DNA of 64,000 nt from positions 434,001 through 498,000 of the forward strand of contig NZ_JAGGMM010000003.1 of assembly GCF_017875315.1 (NCBI RefSeq), read 5' to 3'. Origin of the DNA: Methanomicrobium sp. W14 (GTDB lineage Archaea; Halobacteriota; Methanomicrobia; Methanomicrobiales; Methanomicrobiaceae). Both the position numbers and the translations under genes were made by a program. The notes beneath the pieces were generated by a model. The model searched no databases and was not told the DNA's origin. It saw only the letters and a list, made by a program, of their open reading frames with translations. Positions 20,155 to 29,514 of this stretch are shown in pieces (the stretch's first letter is position 1; each line of letters opens with the position of its first letter).

Positions 20155-20354
20155 CCGTAATCAAAAACCTCTTTTTACTCTATTTAAGTATACTTAGTGT
20201 ACTTTTCTTATTTTCCCTTTTCACAGGTAATGCTTTTGATGTTTTTCCCCGGGAATTCAATAAAACATTTCGCATATGAAAATATTCTGTCTGAAGAAAA
20301 CAGAATTGTTTATGAAATTATCGTACATAACAGGAATACAGGAAAACTAAAAAA

Positions 20355-21329
20355 ATGGTTGACGCCGTCTCGTTTACTTCAATGCTTGAGTACCTTGCAA
20401 GGGCCCTTATCCTTGTCTGTACAGGAATTATCCTTGTAAATATAATAGGAGAGACCGGCATCTTCAAAAAGATACAGAAAATCAGCAGGCCTTTGTGCAG
20501 GGTATCCGGTCTTTCGGAGGGGGCGGCGATATCCGTCCTTTCGATGACAGTGAACTCGACCGCCGGAAAGGCGATGCTTGCCGAGTACTACAGAAACGGG
20601 AGGGTGAAAAAGGAGGAGATTGTCCCGTCTCTCCTCATAGGGACCTTTCCGACGGTCTTAGGCGAATCCCTGTTTCGCGTTCAGCTCCCGACTGCAATTA
20701 TTCTCGTAGGCCCTGTTGCAGGCCTCATATACACGCTGTTCAACTTTTTTTCCACATTTATCCAGGCTTTTTTTGCTATACTGTACAACCACATCTTCCT
20801 TAGGGAAAAAACGTATGAAACACAGGTAACGGGGGATGAAAAAAATACTGAAAGTCCTCACGGCAAAAAAACGAGGATAACCAGGCAGAACCTAAAGGAC
20901 GGGGTCAGAAAATCGGTTCCGAGCCTGAAAAAAATCGTCCCGATAACGACTGCTGCAATGCTTATATTCTACATCCTTTCGGTTGCAGGGCTTATGGACT
21001 ACATCGCAATGGCGTTCAGCCCGGTCTTAAACCTAATAAATCTGCCCGGGGAGGCGTCAGCTGCGCTTGTTGCGCAGTTCATGCATTTTTCCGCAGGGTA
21101 TGCAATTGTAGGTTCACTTATACAGACAGGTGTTTTAGACCTTGAGCAGGCCCTTGTAACACTCATCCTCGGAAGCATGGTCGTAATTACAATGATCTAC
21201 ATCAAATACACGTTTCCGATGTATATCGCCCTGTTCGGAAAGGAAGGCCTTGTAATAACCTATAAGACCTACGCGATAAGCATGGCGGCAAAAGTTTTCT
21301 GCATCGCGATAGTCATGGTGATTTTTTAA
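20355..21329 (+). CDS. Gate-domain (nucleoside recognition domain) membrane protein
   Basis: 324 aa with two Gate-type halves: residues about 10-140, including SVLSMTVNSTAGKAMLAEYY and LIGTFPTVLGESLF, and residues about 195-324, including AQFMHFSAGYAIVGSLIQTG. A polar cytoplasmic linker separates them. This fold is shared with FeoB and CNT transporters and sporulation proteins SpmA/B; archaeal members are uncharacterised, probably transporters. The gene start has no strong ribosome binding site. Confidence 0.82.
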   Translation: MVDAVSFTSMLEYLARALILVCTGIILVNIIGETGIFKKIQKISRPLCRVSGLSEGAAISVLSMTVNSTAGKAMLAEYYRNGRVKKEEIVPSLLIGTFPTVLGESLFRVQLPTAIILVGPVAGLIYTLFNFFSTFIQAFFAILYNHIFLREKTYETQVTGDEKNTESPHGKKTRITRQNLKDGVRKSVPSLKKIVPITTAAMLIFYILSVAGLMDYIAMAFSPVLNLINLPGEASAALVAQFMHFSAGYAIVGSLIQTGVLDLEQALVTLILGSMVVITMIYIKYTFPMYIALFGKEGLVITYKTYAISMAAKVFCIAIVMVIF

Positions 21330-21346
21330 TGCACGTAAAAAAGTAA

Positions 21347-21772
21347 TCAGTCGTCCCAGACCCATTCATCGTCAAAGTCAAGTTCACCGGGATTATGCGG
21401 CTTTTTTTTGGGCGGCTCTTTTTTCTCTTCATGATAATGCCTGCACGGCAGTTTCACGATATATTCGATTATCCTGTACATCCACAGGTATGGTCCGGCA
21501 AATCCGGCACTGATTATCTGCGTCGAAAACTGCCTCTGGTCCCATACGGCCATTACAGATTTTGCATTGTATGCAAGGCCAACCACAACCAAAAAACCGT
21601 ATAAAATAATTATTGGTCCGGTCCAGGACAAATAATCAAAAAATGCGTCTTTATAGATAAGGTGCACAACGTATACCAGAAAAATCTCCAGAATAATATA
21701 AGTCACAATAAACATTTTTGCCCACATGGGCATTCTGCACCAGAAAACCAGTATTTTGGAATGTTTTCCCAT
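21347..21772 (-). CDS. Small membrane protein, unknown
   Basis: 141 aa with three hydrophobic stretches (near residues 16-40, 50-70 and 88-108) and a hydrophilic tail rich in K, P and then D/W. Not recognised. Converges on the Gate-domain gene at 17 nt. The high tryptophan content at both ends is unusual but gives no function. Confidence 0.65.
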   Translation of the reverse strand: MGKHSKILVFWCRMPMWAKMFIVTYIILEIFLVYVVHLIYKDAFFDYLSWTGPIIILYGFLVVVGLAYNAKSVMAVWDQRQFSTQIISAGFAGPYLWMYRIIEYIVKLPCRHYHEEKKEPPKKKPHNPGELDFDDEWVWDD

Positions 21773-21879
21773 AAAGAATATTTTTTATCGTTATCTTTTG
21801 TTCTCAAAACAAACAGCCCTGCCTGACTTACCCGGCATAGCCATATGGCATAAAAAATCTAAGTAAAGGGCAGGATAAT

Positions 21880-22551
21880 TTATTTAAACGCCCCGAAAAC
21901 ACCATAAATTCTGTTCTTATAGGGCATGACCACCTTAAAACCGGCACCCGTGCACCTCTTCGAAAAATCATGAAACATATCGATGTAACCGTAGTTGCCC
22001 TTTCTTTTGGTTACCATTGAACCGGCTTCCGAAGGGTTTAGCCCTGCATTTATCATCGCATAATGCCACCATTTCATGTTAAGGTCCTCCTCGAAAGAGT
22101 CCTTCCCGGTGAAAACGTCCCCGTTTATGAAAATGCCGTCGTCTTTAAGGGAAGAATATATCTTTTTCAGAAGCGCGTCCTTGTCGCCTTTGGGGATGTG
22201 GTGCATGCAAAGAGTCGTTACGACCACATCAAAGAGACCTTCCTTCCACACTTCGCGAAAGTCCCCTTCAATCAGTTCAACTTCCTTAAGGTCAGGCTTA
22301 TTTCCCGCGACGTCAAGCATTCCCTTCGAAAGGTCTATGCAGACTATTTCTGCACCGCTGTTTTTCTTAAGCATCATCGACGTGAAAAATCCGGTGCCGC
22401 TTCCGAGTTCAAGTATGCGGATGTCTTTTCTTTCAGGAATAAACGAAAGAACGGAACCGTAAAAATCTACGTAGCACGGGACAATACGCTTTATAGTCTC
22501 TTCATATTCGTTTTCTATACCTTCAAAATGCTCTTTCCCTTTATCCATCAT
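21880..22551 (-). CDS. Class I SAM-dependent methyltransferase next to a metal importer
   Basis: 223 aa. Motif I is ILELGSGTGFFTSMML, followed by CIDLSKGMLDVA, DVVVTTLCMHHIPKG and LKDDGIFINGD. Closest in look to Methyltransf_12/25 proteins, and different from the 285-300 aa family seen further right. It lies 34 nt after the ZnuA-like gene on the same strand, with GAGGTG 5 nt before its ATG, so it is probably the last gene of the FmdE-ZnuC-ZnuB-ZnuA operon. Substrate unknown. Confidence 0.88.
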   Translation of the reverse strand: MMDKGKEHFEGIENEYEETIKRIVPCYVDFYGSVLSFIPERKDIRILELGSGTGFFTSMMLKKNSGAEIVCIDLSKGMLDVAGNKPDLKEVELIEGDFREVWKEGLFDVVVTTLCMHHIPKGDKDALLKKIYSSLKDDGIFINGDVFTGKDSFEEDLNMKWWHYAMINAGLNPSEAGSMVTKRKGNYGYIDMFHDFSKRCTGAGFKVVMPYKNRIYGVFGAFK

Positions 22552-22585
22552 AAAAACACCTCAAAAATTGTTTAATTTAAATATT

Positions 22586-23596
22586 TCAGTTAAATCTTCT
22601 CTTAAAAATAACCAGCGTGGAAAGTACTCCCGTTAAAGCAAGAATTCCGGAAAAACCGGGGGACTTTGTCGCTGTACTCACGGGCCGTGTCTGCGCTGAA
22701 GTTACGGAACCGTTTCCGGCAGGAACGCTTCCGGGATTTACAAGATTCTTGTTGTATGCAAGAACGTCAGGTATTGAGTCGACACCGTCTATAGAGCGGG
22801 GGAAGTTTGTAAATACGACTCTTTTTGAGTTGTAGCCAAGGTCCGTAAGTGCCTCCTCAACACCTTTTGCAATCTCGCCTGACTGCATGTTTTCTACGAC
22901 ATATGAGACATCCCTGTAGTCATTGGGGTTTTCATTTATACTGTCGACAAGTTTTGCTGCGGTATAGTTTCCTCCCATATAGAAATCTGGGGCGAATATG
23001 TCAACGATATCAAGGCCGAGCCAGTTTTGTGCAGCGTCCTTCTGCCAGATCATAACGACGGCCTTCTGGCCGGGAATTGTGTTCTTTTCCTCCTGTGTCA
23101 GGTTTCCCTTTTCATAGATTTCCTTTATGTAGTCCTCAAGATTTGCGTCGTAATAGTCCTTGTGTTCAGGGTCAGCCTCAACAAGCCAGGACTCTGTCTC
23201 CTCCGCAAGGGCTTTCGCTTTGTCAGGGGTGTTCCATGACATATCGGGGTCTTTAAGCGTTGTCCATTTTATCTTCCCGAAACCGTTTGCCTCCATGAAC
23301 TTGTCAAGATAAGGCATGACATACTCCTTGTCAACCGAACTGTTGTGGGCGACGAACATGTCCGCCGACTCAATAAAGTCCATCTGCATCTGTATTCTGT
23401 TCGGGATAATGTCTCCCTGCATATGCGGGCAGATTGCAGGGTCGGCGATGTAGGTCACATTGACGTATTCCCCGCCTATGCTCTGGAGAGGGTCCCAGAG
23501 AACGCTTGTCGTCGAAACTATGTTCAGTGCGCTGCAGGACGGCGCAAAAACAAGCAGAACGACCAGAAGTCCGAAAAAAACAGCTTTAAAGTTCAT
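22586..23596 (-). CDS. ZnuA-like metal ABC transporter substrate-binding protein with PGF-CTERM-like tail
   Basis: 336 aa, cluster A-I type binding protein. Signal peptide ends CSALN; then IVSTTSVLWDPLQSIGG, ADPAICPHMQGDIIPNR, SADMFVAHNSSVD and a long alpha-helical linker. The presumed ligand histidines are in ICPHMQ and VAHN; the usual His-rich loop of ZnuA is absent. The C-terminus reads SPGFSGILALTGVLSTLVIF followed by KRR, the tripartite PGF-CTERM pattern processed by archaeosortase. Metal not deducible (Zn, Mn or other). Operon with permease and ATPase. Confidence 0.88.
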   Translation of the reverse strand: MNFKAVFFGLLVVLLVFAPSCSALNIVSTTSVLWDPLQSIGGEYVNVTYIADPAICPHMQGDIIPNRIQMQMDFIESADMFVAHNSSVDKEYVMPYLDKFMEANGFGKIKWTTLKDPDMSWNTPDKAKALAEETESWLVEADPEHKDYYDANLEDYIKEIYEKGNLTQEEKNTIPGQKAVVMIWQKDAAQNWLGLDIVDIFAPDFYMGGNYTAAKLVDSINENPNDYRDVSYVVENMQSGEIAKGVEEALTDLGYNSKRVVFTNFPRSIDGVDSIPDVLAYNKNLVNPGSVPAGNGSVTSAQTRPVSTATKSPGFSGILALTGVLSTLVIFKRRFN

Positions 23597-23621
23597 AGTA
23601 ATACATATTTTAAATAATGTA

Positions 23622-24452
23622 TTAATTTTTTCTATATGAAATTCTTCTCTTGCGAGACAATATTACAGACGCCACAAATACTATGCTGAACATAATTGCC
23701 GTAAGAGGACCTACGGGAAGTGAGTATTCAAGACCGGCAACGGCTCCGGAGACGCTTATAACCGAAGCAACGACAGGCGCCATTATAAAAAGCCCTTTTA
23801 CGTTGAACATAAACTGGTAGGCTATTGCGGCAGGTGTTATGAGCCATACGTAGAGCAGAAGACCTCCTACAATATTAAGGCTCAGAGACACCGTGAACGC
23901 TATCATAAAAAGAAGTGCATAATATATCGGTTTTACGTTGATACCGGCCGCTTCCGCAATTTTTTTGTCGAATATTATAGCCGATATCTCCTTGTAGAAT
24001 ATTGCAACGAAAAGGACTGCTGCAAGGGATATCAGTGCAAGTGCATAGATGTCCTCCCTGTAAAGAGAGACCACATCCCCGAAAAGAAGGGAGCTTGCGC
24101 TGAAACCCTTTCCTATATACTGCATATAGGCTATGAAAAATACGGCTACAGCCATCAGCATCCCAAAAAGCACCCCCAGTATGGTGTCTTCGGGCATCTT
24201 GGCACGGTCAGAAAGGGGCCCTATGAGTACCGCTATAAGAAGACTCAATGCTATTGCCGAAACCCTTGAGTCGAAACCGAAAAACATACCGACGGCTGCA
24301 CCTGCAAACGCTGCATGCGCCATTGTAAAACCTATGGACGATATTTTCAGCTGCGTTATTATAACACCGAGGACACTGCACGCAATAGATGCAAAGAGCA
24401 TGGCCTCGACTGCATGGCATACTATGTTGTTCGGGATTATGAATTCCAGCAT
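23622..24452 (-). CDS. ZnuB/MntB-type metal ABC transporter permease
   Basis: 276 aa, about eight membrane helices, ABC-3 family: SSIGFTMAHAAFAGAAVG, ILGVLFGMLMA, FGDVVSLYREDIYAL and VVGGLLLYVWLITPAAIAY-like motifs are characteristic. Its ATG overlaps the ATPase stop by one base (TGATG). Together with the neighbours it forms a complete Znu-type importer. Confidence 0.93.
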   Translation of the reverse strand: MLEFIIPNNIVCHAVEAMLFASIACSVLGVIITQLKISSIGFTMAHAAFAGAAVGMFFGFDSRVSAIALSLLIAVLIGPLSDRAKMPEDTILGVLFGMLMAVAVFFIAYMQYIGKGFSASSLLFGDVVSLYREDIYALALISLAAVLFVAIFYKEISAIIFDKKIAEAAGINVKPIYYALLFMIAFTVSLSLNIVGGLLLYVWLITPAAIAYQFMFNVKGLFIMAPVVASVISVSGAVAGLEYSLPVGPLTAIMFSIVFVASVILSRKRRISYRKN

Positions 24453-25204
24453 CAGGTCAGCCCCGACATTTTGCGCATCTTATCTTCGACTTCGGACGAA
24501 TCACAGTGTTCGTCAAGGGTAATGCTCCCGCCGTCCATCGAGATTATCCTGAGGTCCCCGCCGGGAAGAGCGTCGAATGCATGCGAGACCATCACAACCG
24601 TACATCCCTCTTTTGATATTTTTTCAAGGACACCTGAGACGAACTCCCTTGTGCATATGTCGAGGTTACTGAACGGTTCGTCGAGGAGCATCACCCCGGG
24701 ATTTTTGGCAAGGTTCTGGGCGATTAAAACCTTCTGCTGCTGTCCGCCGCTCAGGGTCCCGATGGTTTTTTGTGCAAGGTCCTCGAGCCCGAGCATCTTC
24801 ATCGCCGATTCGGAAAGCGAATAGTCCTCTTCAGCCGGTTTTTTAAAGCATCCGAGAATTCCATATCTTCCCATCATCACAACGTTTTCGACCGTAAAAG
24901 GGGTCAGGGGGTCGAATGCAAAGCTCTGGACGACATAACCCATCTTTTTTCTGACCTCAACCGGATTTTTTACCACATCTATCCCGAAAGCCTTTGCAGA
25001 CCCGTAGGTTATCGGGAGCATCCCGTTCATCGTCTCAAGAAGGGTGGTCTTTCCGGCACCGTTGGGGCCCCCGACAATTACAAATTCTCCTTTTTTTATC
25101 GAAAGGCTGAGGTCTCTTATTACCGGATACTCCGCTCCCATATAGGCGGTGTAGACTCCTGAAAGCTCAATCTGCCCCGGGCATTCCGCTTCTTTCTCAT
25201 TCAT
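24452..25204 (-). CDS. ZnuC/MntA-type metal ABC transporter ATPase
   Basis: 250 aa single ABC domain: Walker A GGPNGAGKTT, Q-loop VVQSFAFDP, signature LSGGQQQKV, Walker B VMLLDEPFSNLD and switch histidine VMVSHAFDA. It energises the adjacent permease. It overlaps the end of the FmdE gene by 8 nt, so the four genes FmdE-znuC-znuB-znuA are tightly coupled. Confidence 0.94.
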   Translation of the reverse strand: MNEKEAECPGQIELSGVYTAYMGAEYPVIRDLSLSIKKGEFVIVGGPNGAGKTTLLETMNGMLPITYGSAKAFGIDVVKNPVEVRKKMGYVVQSFAFDPLTPFTVENVVMMGRYGILGCFKKPAEEDYSLSESAMKMLGLEDLAQKTIGTLSGGQQQKVLIAQNLAKNPGVMLLDEPFSNLDICTREFVSGVLEKISKEGCTVVMVSHAFDALPGGDLRIISMDGGSITLDEHCDSSEVEDKMRKMSGLT

Positions 25205-25640
25205 CTCTTTTTATCTCGAACAGAAAATCCGGGTTCATCCTGTAGAGCTCTTCGGCATATTTCTCAATTTTGACCTCATAGTCCCCGTCGTTTTCAGGAA
25301 GAGGAGGCATATTCTTCGGTTTTATCCAAAGAATCTTTGAGTTCGCGATAAATTCGCATTCGATTTCGCTCTGTTCTACAATCTCGATGTTTCCCTTGCC
25401 GAGCGTACAGCCGGAACCTAACTGGACACCGTCCACGATACAGCTTTCAGGTGTTTTTTTCGGGCAGAAAACCTTCGCCTTAAGGCTGAAGGGGTCGCAG
25501 CACAGGTTGTCAGATGCATACTTTCCCATCATGTAGCCGAGGACTATATTCGGGCCGAGGTGACCGTGAAATCTTGCGAGATCTTCTACCGAATAGTCCT
25601 TGGGAAGCTCCATATATTTGCAGTGGGGATGCCATTTCAT
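25197..25640 (-). CDS. Cytoplasmic FmdE-family protein, first gene of a metal importer operon
   Basis: 147 aa, PF02663-like. It has LARFHGHLGPNIVLGYMMG (HGH at about 25-27), KTPESCIVDGVQLGSGCTLGKGNI and an N-terminal HPHC. FmdE proteins are named for a gene beside molybdenum formylmethanofuran dehydrogenase, but the fold is a general metal-binding module; no fmd/fwd genes are here. Lacking the C-terminal zinc ribbon of long FmdE and leading a ZnuCBA operon, it is best seen as a metal-handling or metallochaperone-like protein. GGTGA precedes the ATG. Confidence 0.85.
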   Translation of the reverse strand: MKWHPHCKYMELPKDYSVEDLARFHGHLGPNIVLGYMMGKYASDNLCCDPFSLKAKVFCPKKTPESCIVDGVQLGSGCTLGKGNIEIVEQSEIECEFIANSKILWIKPKNMPPLPENDGDYEVKIEKYAEELYRMNPDFLFEIKRDE

Positions 25641-25882
25641 TACATTTTCACCTTTTTTTATTTTTTTGGAGTACTAATTTTGATTAATAAGGCACAGATA
25701 GAGAGAGTAACTTTTCAGGTAAGCTTTTTAATGGGGAATTTCTCCAAAAAATCTGCATTCCGAAAAGACTTCATGTGAATGTTGTTATTGATTAATAATA
25801 TTATTATTTATGATATTTATTGATATTTTTTTTAATGTTTTGGGTTTTTAAGATACTTTTAACTCTCTCGGAGATTAAACGA

Positions 25883-26866
25883 TTAATCCCTTTTAACACG
25901 TAAAACGGCAATTATACAAAGTGATGCAATAACTCCGGATATAACCGTTGCAAATGAGAGAGGAGTGCTTTTCGGACTTTTAATTTCCTGCGGACCGGAC
26001 AGATTTGAAAGAATCAGCATTTTATTGTATTTTATTACATCCGGAAGGGAATCAACGCCCGGAACAGAGCCGGGAAAATTTGTGAACACAACTCTTTTTA
26101 CAGGAATGCCATTGTCAATAAGCGCTTCCTCAAGCCCTTTTGCAATCTCTTCAGACTGCATATTTTCGATAATGAAATCCACATTCCTGTATTTATCAGG
26201 ATTTTCATAGACGTCGTTTACAACCGCTCTAGGCGTAAACTGCCCGTTCCTGTAAAAACCCGGTGCATATATTGTAGTAAGGTTCAGCCCCAGCCATTCT
26301 GCCGCGGCTTCCTTCTGCCAGATCATGACAATTGCACTTTTGCCAGATATAGCCTCTCTTTCTTCAGGAGTCAGGTCGGCATCATCTATTAAAGAAAGAT
26401 ATTCTTCAAGTCTTTTTTCATAGTAGCTTTCATTTACAGGGTCTGCATCAATCAGCCATCCTGCAACTTCAGCCGAGAGATTCTTTGCACCCACGGGCGT
26501 ATCCCATATAGCAGAAGGATCTTTGAGTGTAACCCAGTTTATCTCACCGAAACCGTTCGCGTCCATAAATTTTTCGACATAAGGCATAGTGTATTCGCTG
26601 TCCACCGAACCGTTATGCGCAACAAACATGTCCGCCGATTCTATGAAGTCCATATCCATCTGAACCCTGTTCGGGATGATATCAGACTGCATATGGGGGC
26701 ATATCGCAGGGTCTGCAAGAGAGATAACGTTCACATTGTCTCCCCCGATATATTCAAGCGGGTCGCTGAGAACAGTCGTCGTTGATACGATATTAATGGC
26801 ACTGACTCCTGTGAAAAGGGTCATGAGAAGGAAAAATGCTGCTATGGTATTAACCATTTTATTCAT
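25883..26866 (-). CDS. Second ZnuA-like metal-binding protein (paralogue)
   Basis: About 327 aa, closely similar to the binding protein at 22586-23596 and sharing ADPAICPHM and DIIPNR, SADMFVAHN, MIWQKEAA, NMQSEEIAKGLEEAL and KRVVFTNFPGS. The C-terminus is a plain membrane anchor (TPLSFATVISGVIASL...RVKRD) without the PGF motif. I start it at the ATG at 26866 because GTGAT lies 5-9 nt before it and the signal peptide then has normal length. No permease or ATPase adjoins, so it presumably uses the ZnuBC at 23.6-25.2 kb. Confidence 0.87.
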   Translation of the reverse strand: MNKMVNTIAAFFLLMTLFTGVSAINIVSTTTVLSDPLEYIGGDNVNVISLADPAICPHMQSDIIPNRVQMDMDFIESADMFVAHNGSVDSEYTMPYVEKFMDANGFGEINWVTLKDPSAIWDTPVGAKNLSAEVAGWLIDADPVNESYYEKRLEEYLSLIDDADLTPEEREAISGKSAIVMIWQKEAAAEWLGLNLTTIYAPGFYRNGQFTPRAVVNDVYENPDKYRNVDFIIENMQSEEIAKGLEEALIDNGIPVKRVVFTNFPGSVPGVDSLPDVIKYNKMLILSNLSGPQEIKSPKSTPLSFATVISGVIASLCIIAVLRVKRD

Positions 26867-27145
26867 AATATCACTAATTATAATAATCATCATAATTTTT
26901 TGAAACTTTTTCTCAAACCGTCACATGCAACATCTATCTTACAAATCTGCCTTAATTTTTCATAAGACAACACAGATCAAAAAAGCTACCGATGAAAGGC
27001 AGTACACCTTAATGATGCACAACAAAACACCTGTAACTTTTTTCTTTTTTTTCAGGCTAAATAAAAAAAATCAAAGGAACTAATATCACAGAATTACAGT
27101 GCTGACACCATAACCCGTGAATTCATTAATTCCATGTTTTGTTTT

Positions 27146-27868
27146 TCAGCTTTGACTAACAGTAAACTGCGGGACAGTAATCTTTCCTGACGCAATTACC
27201 TTCTGGCTGGCTTTGTCCATGATATCATACGTGAGAACGTCACCCTCTTTTATCGGGAAACCGTATGCACCGCCCTGTTTATGCCAGGCAATCAGGTTAT
27301 CTCCGTTAGAGTCTTTAGCACCGTAATCGGCATGAAGCACGAATCTGTCTCCGGGTTTTACAACAACCTCATTCTTGTCGGGGAAACTTTCTATGTACTT
27401 GTCCCACCCGGAATTATACCCTGAAATAAGGCTTTTGTCACCAATTGTACCGAAGTTTCCCTGTGAAGTACTCATATCAGGACCAGTCTGGGGCTCCATT
27501 GTACGTGAAACCAGTGAACTTACCTCGGGTTCACTCTGTTTTCCAAGGTGGATTTCAATCTGGTCCAAGTTTAAGGTGTCACCGCCTTTATGCTCAAAAA
27601 CCACGTTTATGACTCCCGCTGCAGTATTAAGGCCCTGATCAGGCCTTGCAAGTCCCTGGCCATATGCGTTGCCCGGGGTTGCATCAATTACACCGCTTAT
27701 GTCAAAATCAGTTGCAACAACGGAAGCCTGCGGGGCAACACTGGTTCCTCCTGCAAGACCACTGGCAAAACCGCTGACAACGGCTGCAATAATAATTGTA
27801 ACAACAAGCATCAGCATCACACCCACTACAGGTGATACTGCTTCGTCAGAAATAGCATTTGTTTTCAT
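27146..27868 (-). CDS. Type IV pilin-like protein (type A)
   Basis: 240 aa. N-terminus DEAVSPVVGVMLMLVVTI, the archaeal pilin/archaellin class III signal and hydrophobic helix (PF07790-like), then APQASVVATDFDISG and EHKGGDTLNLDQIEI. The mature domain is predicted extracellular beta-rich. GGGGTGATAT precedes the ATG. It follows another pilin by 5 nt, so the two form a pair. I call it type A after the PQAS/GGD motif shared with the pilins at 54550 and 56124. Confidence 0.9.
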   Translation of the reverse strand: MKTNAISDEAVSPVVGVMLMLVVTIIIAAVVSGFASGLAGGTSVAPQASVVATDFDISGVIDATPGNAYGQGLARPDQGLNTAAGVINVVFEHKGGDTLNLDQIEIHLGKQSEPEVSSLVSRTMEPQTGPDMSTSQGNFGTIGDKSLISGYNSGWDKYIESFPDKNEVVVKPGDRFVLHADYGAKDSNGDNLIAWHKQGGAYGFPIKEGDVLTYDIMDKASQKVIASGKITVPQFTVSQS

Positions 27869-27873
27869 CTATA

Positions 27874-28614
27874 TCACCCCTGAAGTATAATCGACTTGTC
27901 CAGAATGTATTTCCCGCTCGGAATATGCATAAGTTTGATGTCGAGATTACAGTTGTTGTCCACACATTCCTTGAGAAGACTGCATGCAGAATCATAAACA
28001 TTGTCTGTCCCCGGGAACGGATTATCACCCGTTTCGCTGTCAGGAGTTACATAATCAACAAGGCCTACGAAATTTGCGGTGTAGCCGTTGTTGTATGTCC
28101 TTGCGACATCACCGGAAAGCCATACCGCATCCCCAAACCATGCGTAGTTTTCTCCGTTTTCAAGGCTGTTTATTCCTTCGACAGTCCAGCCTGAAGGCAG
28201 TGATTCATTTTCGATAGGACTACACGGATATGCATACTTCTGCGGGTCGGTCAGATGGGGGCCGCGTGAATAAGTATAAACAGTGCCCTTTAAGACAGGC
28301 GTTTCACTCCTTGCCAGAGGAGAAGTCCCAGTCTGCGTATGTTTTACCACAGTTCCGTTAGGAAGCGTCAGATATGTGATAAATTCACAGTCGGACGTTT
28401 TTATTGGGTCTCCGCCAAGGTGCTCAAATTTTATATCAAAATTGTCACCTGCATAACCTGTCGAAACGGCAATACTTGCCTGAGGGGCAACCTCCTGGGA
28501 ACCGGCAAGACCACCGGCAAAACCGGAGACTACAGCGGCAAGAATTATCGTTACGACAAGCATAAGCATAACGCCCACAACAGGCGAGACTGCTTCATTT
28601 TCTTTACCAGACAT
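27874..28614 (-). CDS. Type IV pilin-like protein
   Basis: 246 aa. Class III signal and helix NEAVSPVVGVMLMLVVTI, then APQASIAVSTGYAGD and FEHLGGDPIKTSD as in type A pilins, but its C-terminus LMHIPSGKYILDKS resembles the PTGK ending of type B pilins. Two cysteine pairs in the second half could form disulfides. GGTGA precedes the ATG. First gene of a two-pilin operon. Confidence 0.9.
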   Translation of the reverse strand: MSGKENEAVSPVVGVMLMLVVTIILAAVVSGFAGGLAGSQEVAPQASIAVSTGYAGDNFDIKFEHLGGDPIKTSDCEFITYLTLPNGTVVKHTQTGTSPLARSETPVLKGTVYTYSRGPHLTDPQKYAYPCSPIENESLPSGWTVEGINSLENGENYAWFGDAVWLSGDVARTYNNGYTANFVGLVDYVTPDSETGDNPFPGTDNVYDSACSLLKECVDNNCNLDIKLMHIPSGKYILDKSIILQG

Positions 28615-28982
28615 AATTTCACCTTTTTGTTTAACTACAACACAAAATAGCTAGCATATAAAATTTAAATTTCATATTACTAGTTATGATAAAAATAGAA
28701 TATTCTCCTATAAAAGTATTATTTTTTGAGTTTTTGATGAGATAAAATATTAAATATTATCCTTTTTACCAGATAATTAATGACAATTATAATCAGACAA
28801 ATACCGGATAAATTTTTACAATAACCGTTTTTGGCCGTATTAACTGGAAAATAACCGGAAAAAGATTATTCAGACAAATTTTCGGACAAAATTCAATAAC
28901 TGTCAAAAAGCACATAATAATAAAATACATGCGCTATTGCCATAGCAGTCTGAAAGGCACAAATATTCATGATCCATAAAAT
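28615..28982. other. AT-rich intergenic stretch
   Basis: Holds the promoter of the leftward pilin pair. ATAAAAGTATTATT at 28712-28725 resembles the core of the repeated element found at 41.3, 46.6, 50.6 and 52.2 kb, but the rest of that element is missing. No coding frame of note. Confidence 0.4.
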
Positions 28983-29222
28983 GAAACTACAGAACGTACA
29001 GGTGCATCTTCCATGAAGGCCGTCAGGGAAAACAGGACATTCGTCATCAGAAATGACATATTGTACGGTCCGCGATCATTTGCCGGAGCTGCACTGATGG
29101 CTAAAATATTATACCCTGATGAATTATCAGATATTAATGTAGATAATCTGCTGGATAAATACAACCAGGAATTCGGGCTCAACTTTTCGCATTGTACTAT
29201 CTCATACCCGAAAGTTCCTTAA
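28983..29222 (+). pseudogene. C-terminal fragment of a BtuF/FecB-type binding protein
   Basis: The frame reads TGASSMKAVRENRTFVIRND, then SFAGAALMAKILYPDEL and a tail ending KVP. This matches the last ~75 residues of ABC importer binding proteins such as the intact one at 30064-31323 (GWSSLDAVKDNRLHILSTD, LYLAKWFYPGEF). A stop codon lies just upstream and no N-terminal part is present, so it is a remnant, probably of an earlier or duplicated binding-protein gene. The 290 bp after it are AT-rich and hold the promoter region of the following operon. Confidence 0.75.
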
Positions 29223-29514
29223 TTAAACCTAAAAAATTATTTTAGGCCTTAAATTATACAGTATCAGGTTCTGATAAAAACTTTTCTGATTTTTCTGGAT
29301 GCCAAAAATATCAGCATCGAATGGTTTATTTTTTAATAGTAGCAACAAGTGACATTAAATAGAAAATAGTCTTTCTTTTAATTACTTTTTTTTAAAATAG
29401 TGACACTTTTTTAGTATTGGATAATATAATAGACCTAACCGATGCCGTGACAGAATTATTACAATATACTCAAAAATTAGTCTTATAAAAAGGAAGTCAG
29501 AACAGGAAGAGAGG

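Noticed and set aside
25197-25640. Subunit of formylmethanofuran dehydrogenase
   Set aside because: The protein belongs to the FmdE family by motif, but no fmd/fwd catalytic genes are nearby and it is embedded in a metal importer operon, so the enzyme name should not be transferred.
28712-28725. Fifth copy of the bipartite upstream element before the pilin pair
   Set aside because: Only ATAAAAGTATTATT matches; the TAAATGAAT part and the TTATTAC block at the fixed offset are missing, so it may be chance in AT-rich DNA.
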